Of a stretch of DNA of 25,079 nt, positions 23,007 through 25,079 are shown in pieces. The translations under genes and the position numbers were made by a program. The notes under the pieces are model-generated. The model was not told where the DNA came from. It saw only the letters and a list, made by a program, of their open reading frames with translations, and searched no databases. Within the stretch, counting starts at the first letter, position 1, and every line of letters begins with the position of its first letter. The stretch is from PS1 clade bacterium (GTDB lineage: Bacteria > Pseudomonadota > Alphaproteobacteria > RS24): positions 1-25,079 of the forward strand of contig JADHOK010000008.1 of the NCBI GenBank assembly GCA_016779015.1, in the 5' to 3' direction.

Positions 23007-23623
23007 TTGAAACGCTCCTTCAGGCTATCAAGAGCCGCTTTGGTCAGCACCAGCTTTTCGCGGCGCAGAATGTCATAGACGTTAATGCCTTGCGCCGGCA
23101 GCACATCGATATGCGCAATATTGCGCGCGGCGCGGGCGAAATTGGTATCGACCTCCGCGCCATCGATAACCAGAGCGTTATCAATACCCAGCTTGCCGAG
23201 TTGCTTTTTGAGGCCAGCCGTCTTGCCGTCTTTCGACTTGGCATCGGCCAGCACCACCAAAGATTCATCGGCCTGCTTGCTCGACAGCGCCATTTTCAGC
23301 GCCAAGGCGCGAACTTTTTTCGGCAAGTCGGTAGCATGGCTGCGGACAACCGGCCCATGCGCGCGACCACCACCAATAAAGATGTTGGATTTACGGTTAC
23401 CGTGACGCGCACCGCCTGAGCCTTTTTGACGACCGAATTTCTTGGTCGTGCCGGTGATTTCACCGCGCTGCTTGGTTTTGTGCGTACCGGCCTGACGTTT
23501 GGCGAGCTGGTAAGTCACCATGCGCTGCAGAATATCAGCACGCGGTTCGACACCGAATACAGCCTTGTCGAGTGTGACCTCGCCGTCGGCTTTCGCATCA
23601 AGCGTTTGAACTTGCGCTTTCAT
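23003..23623 (-). CDS. rplD: 50S ribosomal protein L4
   Basis: An exit-tunnel protein; in E. coli it also represses its own S10 operon. The 206 residues have the long tunnel loop with KFGRQKGSGGARHGNRKSN and FIGGGRAHGP (about 58-86), then the globular domain ending VLTKAALDSLKERF. Its ATG shares a base with the rplC stop and its end overlaps rplW by 4 bases. The tuf-rpsJ hairpin could be a place for L4-type control, but nothing in the sequence proves it. Confidence 0.97.
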   Translation of the reverse strand: MKAQVQTLDAKADGEVTLDKAVFGVEPRADILQRMVTYQLAKRQAGTHKTKQRGEITGTTKKFGRQKGSGGARHGNRKSNIFIGGGRAHGPVVRSHATDLPKKVRALALKMALSSKQADESLVVLADAKSKDGKTAGLKKQLGKLGIDNALVIDGAEVDTNFARAARNIAHIDVLPAQGINVYDILRREKLVLTKAALDSLKERFK

Positions 23624-24510
23624 TATTCGCCATCCTTCTTATCTTCGTCTGCTTCTTCAGCAGCAGCCTCTTCAGCCGGAGCTTCCTCAGCAGAAACTTC
23701 ATCAGCAGCCTCTTCGGTAGAAACTTCGTCAGCAGCGGCGGCGTCAACCACATCTTCGGCCACCTCTTCGGCCACTGCTTCCGTTACTTCCTCAGCCGGA
23801 GCCTCCTCGGTAGCTTCATCTTCAACCGGCGCCTCATCGGCCACCAGACCGGCCGGATAAGGCAGGTCGTCGGGCAACGGGCGCTTAATCGCGTCGCGCA
23901 GCAACACCCAACCGCCTTTGGCCCCTGGCACCGCGCCTTTGACCATGACAAGGCCGCGCGTTGTGTCGGTTTTCACCACTTCAAGGTTTTGAATGGTGAC
24001 GCGGCTATCGCCCATATGACCGGCCATTTTCTTGCCTTTAAAGACTTTGCCCGGGTCCTGACACTGACCGGTCGAACCGTGCGAGCGGTGCGAGATTGAC
24101 ACACCGTGCGAGGCGCGCAAGCCGCCGAAATTGTGCCGCTTCATGGCACCGGCAAAACCTTTACCGATTGAAACACCGGTCGCATCAACTTTTTGGCCTT
24201 CAATGAAATGCGACGCCGACAACTCGGCCCCAACATCAATCATATTATCGGCGCTGACGCGGAATTCAGCCACGCGGCGCTTCGGCTCCACTTTGGCTTT
24301 GGCGAAATGGCCGCGCATGGCGCTGCTGGTGCGCTTAACCTTGGCGAAACCCGAGCCGAGTTGGACGGCTGAATAGCCGTCTTTCTCTTCGGTCCGTTGG
24401 GCAACAACCTGGCACTTGTCGAGTTTCAGCACAGTGACGGGCACATGTTTACCGGCTTCGGTAAACAGGCGTGTCATGCCGACTTTCTGAACGATCAATC
24501 CGGAACGCAT
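23623..24510 (-). CDS. rplC: 50S ribosomal protein L3 with long acidic C-terminal tail
   Basis: One of the first proteins to bind 23S rRNA; its loop reaches towards the peptidyl transferase centre. The 295 residues contain an ordinary L3 core: MRSGLIVQKVGMTRLF, the loop SHGSTGQCQDPGKVFKGKK with the Gln methylated by PrmB in E. coli (here Gln151), and VKGAVPGAKGG. The core ends near residue 220, about the full length of E. coli L3 (209). Residues 221-295 (DNA 23626-23850) are an extra tail made almost only of Glu, Ala, Asp and Val, with repeats of EEAPAEE and ADEVS, ending in DEDKKDGE. It lies 20 bp after rpsJ and overlaps rplD by one base. Confidence 0.97.
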   Translation of the reverse strand: MRSGLIVQKVGMTRLFTEAGKHVPVTVLKLDKCQVVAQRTEEKDGYSAVQLGSGFAKVKRTSSAMRGHFAKAKVEPKRRVAEFRVSADNMIDVGAELSASHFIEGQKVDATGVSIGKGFAGAMKRHNFGGLRASHGVSISHRSHGSTGQCQDPGKVFKGKKMAGHMGDSRVTIQNLEVVKTDTTRGLVMVKGAVPGAKGGWVLLRDAIKRPLPDDLPYPAGLVADEAPVEDEATEEAPAEEVTEAVAEEVAEDVVDAAAADEVSTEEAADEVSAEEAPAEEAAAEEADEDKKDGE

Positions 24511-24530
24511 GGGTAACGCCTCCTAATTCC

Positions 24531-24842
24531 TTACAGCTTGATTTGAACGTCGACGCCCGCGGGCAGGTCGAGTTTCATCAAGGCATCAACGGTTTGCGGG
24601 GTTGGGTCGACAATGTCGAGCAGTCGCTTATGCGTACGCATTTCGAACTGATCGCGACTTTTCTTGTCGATATGCGGTCCGCGCAGAACCGTATATTTCT
24701 CAATATGTGTCGGAAGCGGAATGGGTCCGCGCACATCCGCGCCGGTGCGTTTAGCCGTGTTCAAAATCTCACGTGCCGAATTATCGAGCACGCGATGGTC
24801 AAACGCTTTCAGGCGGATACGAATGTTTTGTGACTGTGCCAT
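24531..24842 (-). CDS. rpsJ: 30S ribosomal protein S10
   Basis: A small-subunit head protein that also acts as NusE in transcription antitermination. The 103 residues include IRIRLKAFDHRVLDNSAREI, the loop VRGPIPLPTHIEKYTVLRGPH (split across strands) and FEMRTHKRLLDIVDPTPQTV. The length equals that of E. coli. It is the first gene of the S10 group, 67 bp after tuf, with a strong hairpin in that gap. The ribosome binding site is weak (GGAAACGGACTAGAAA before the ATG). Confidence 0.97.
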   Translation of the reverse strand: MAQSQNIRIRLKAFDHRVLDNSAREILNTAKRTGADVRGPIPLPTHIEKYTVLRGPHIDKKSRDQFEMRTHKRLLDIVDPTPQTVDALMKLDLPAGVDVQIKL

Positions 24843-24861
24843 TTTCTAGTCCGTTTCCATT

Positions 24862-24901
24862 AAAAGAGGCGCGCTCCCTTTTTTCCGAAGAAGAGCGCGC
24901 C
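24862..24901 (-). terminator. Terminator- or attenuator-like hairpin between tuf and rpsJ
   Basis: On the minus strand GGCGCGCTC (24893-24901) pairs perfectly with GAGCGCGCC (24868-24876). The intervening sequence can form a small TTC-TTCG-GAA hairpin with a cUUCGg tetraloop, plus an AAAAGG bulge. TCTTTT (24862-24867) follows, a short U-rich run. The hairpin begins 8 bp after the tuf stop. Stem strength suits an intrinsic terminator or processing site; the imperfect U-run suggests partial termination. Confidence 0.65.
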
Positions 24902-24909
24902 CAAAAGTC

Positions 24910-25079
24910 CTACTCAATAATAGCCGCGACGACGCCGGCGCCGACGGTGCGTCCGCCTTCACGGATAGCGAAGCGCAGCTTCTCTTCCATGGCGACCGGC
25001 ACAATCAGTTCCACTTCCATCTCGACATTATCGCCCGGCATTACCATTTCCGTACCCGATGGCAGCGAGACAACGCCCG
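24910..25079 (-). CDS. tuf: Elongation factor Tu, C-terminal fragment (gene continues beyond the window)
   Basis: Delivers aminoacyl-tRNA to the ribosome as a GTP-bound complex. Only the last 56 codons are visible, covering the end of domain 3. Recognisable segments are SGTEMVMPGDNVEMEVELI and the near-invariant EEKLRFAIREGGRTVGAGVV, ending AAIIE and TAG. The GTPase domain lies outside the window. Its place directly before rpsJ matches the str-S10 gene order. Confidence 0.97.
   Translation of the reverse strand, partial: GVVSLPSGTEMVMPGDNVEMEVELIVPVAMEEKLRFAIREGGRTVGAGVVAAIIE

Noticed and set aside
1..25079. A previously undescribed system such as a defence island, prophage, secretion cluster or biosynthetic cluster
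   Set aside because: Nearly every gene is a recognised housekeeping gene in conserved order, with no integrase, transposase, toxin-antitoxin pair, nuclease cluster or array of repeats. Only the two unrecognised left-edge genes remain unexplained.

Overview
This window is a conserved housekeeping stretch of a bacterial chromosome, very probably from an alphaproteobacterium; the order cannot be resolved from the sequence alone. The pointers are: an ATP12-type F1-ATPase chaperone; an adenylate kinase without a Zn-finger LID, placed between secY and rpsM with rpmJ missing; the 101-residue Zn-free form of S14; an L17 with an acidic tail; and the cluster crcB-rluC-HAD-ATP12 following the ribosomal genes. 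Nearly every gene lies on the minus strand. Only a small membrane protein (214-630) and lipB (3867-4511) are on the plus strand.

Reading the minus strand from the right edge: the C-terminus of EF-Tu (tuf) is followed by a strong GC hairpin. Then come the S10 group (rpsJ, rplC, rplD, rplW, rplB, rpsS, rplV, rpsC, rplP, rpmC, rpsQ) and the spc group (rplN, rplX, rplE, rpsN, rpsH, rplF, rplR, rpsE, rpmD, rplO, secY, adk). From rpsJ to adk the gaps are at most about 24 bp and many genes overlap, so this looks like one long transcript. A 174-bp gap after adk carries a near-consensus sigma-70 promoter, helically phased T-tracts and a structured leader, and it starts the alpha group (rpsM, rpsK, rpoA, rplQ). 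That group ends at a strong intrinsic terminator at 10833-10867.

Just past the terminator lies a compact second group: crcB (fluoride channel), rluC-type 23S rRNA pseudouridine synthase, a HAD phosphatase, the ATP12 chaperone, and pccB-pccA (propionyl-CoA carboxylase). It is convergent with lipB (octanoyltransferase). Divergent from lipB are a CysG N-terminal-type siroheme enzyme and an APS-reductase-type CysH, overlapping by ATGA, which together represent part of assimilatory sulfate reduction. Next is tRNA-Leu(GAG), then a GPH/MelB-like sugar:cation symporter, the unrecognised four-helix membrane protein and the first 41 codons of an unrecognised gene at the left edge.

I found no mobile element, CRISPR array, phage gene, defence system or obvious novel system. 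The items worth a second look are small-scale: long acidic Glu/Ala tails on L3 and L15 that share a motif, the architecture of the rpsM promoter and leader, the tuf-rpsJ hairpin, the very short gap between the terminator and crcB, and several non-ATG or shifted start codons. No gene-free stretch exceeds 300 bp; the longest (1979-2259, 281 bp) holds a probable promoter and a candidate operator for the symporter.
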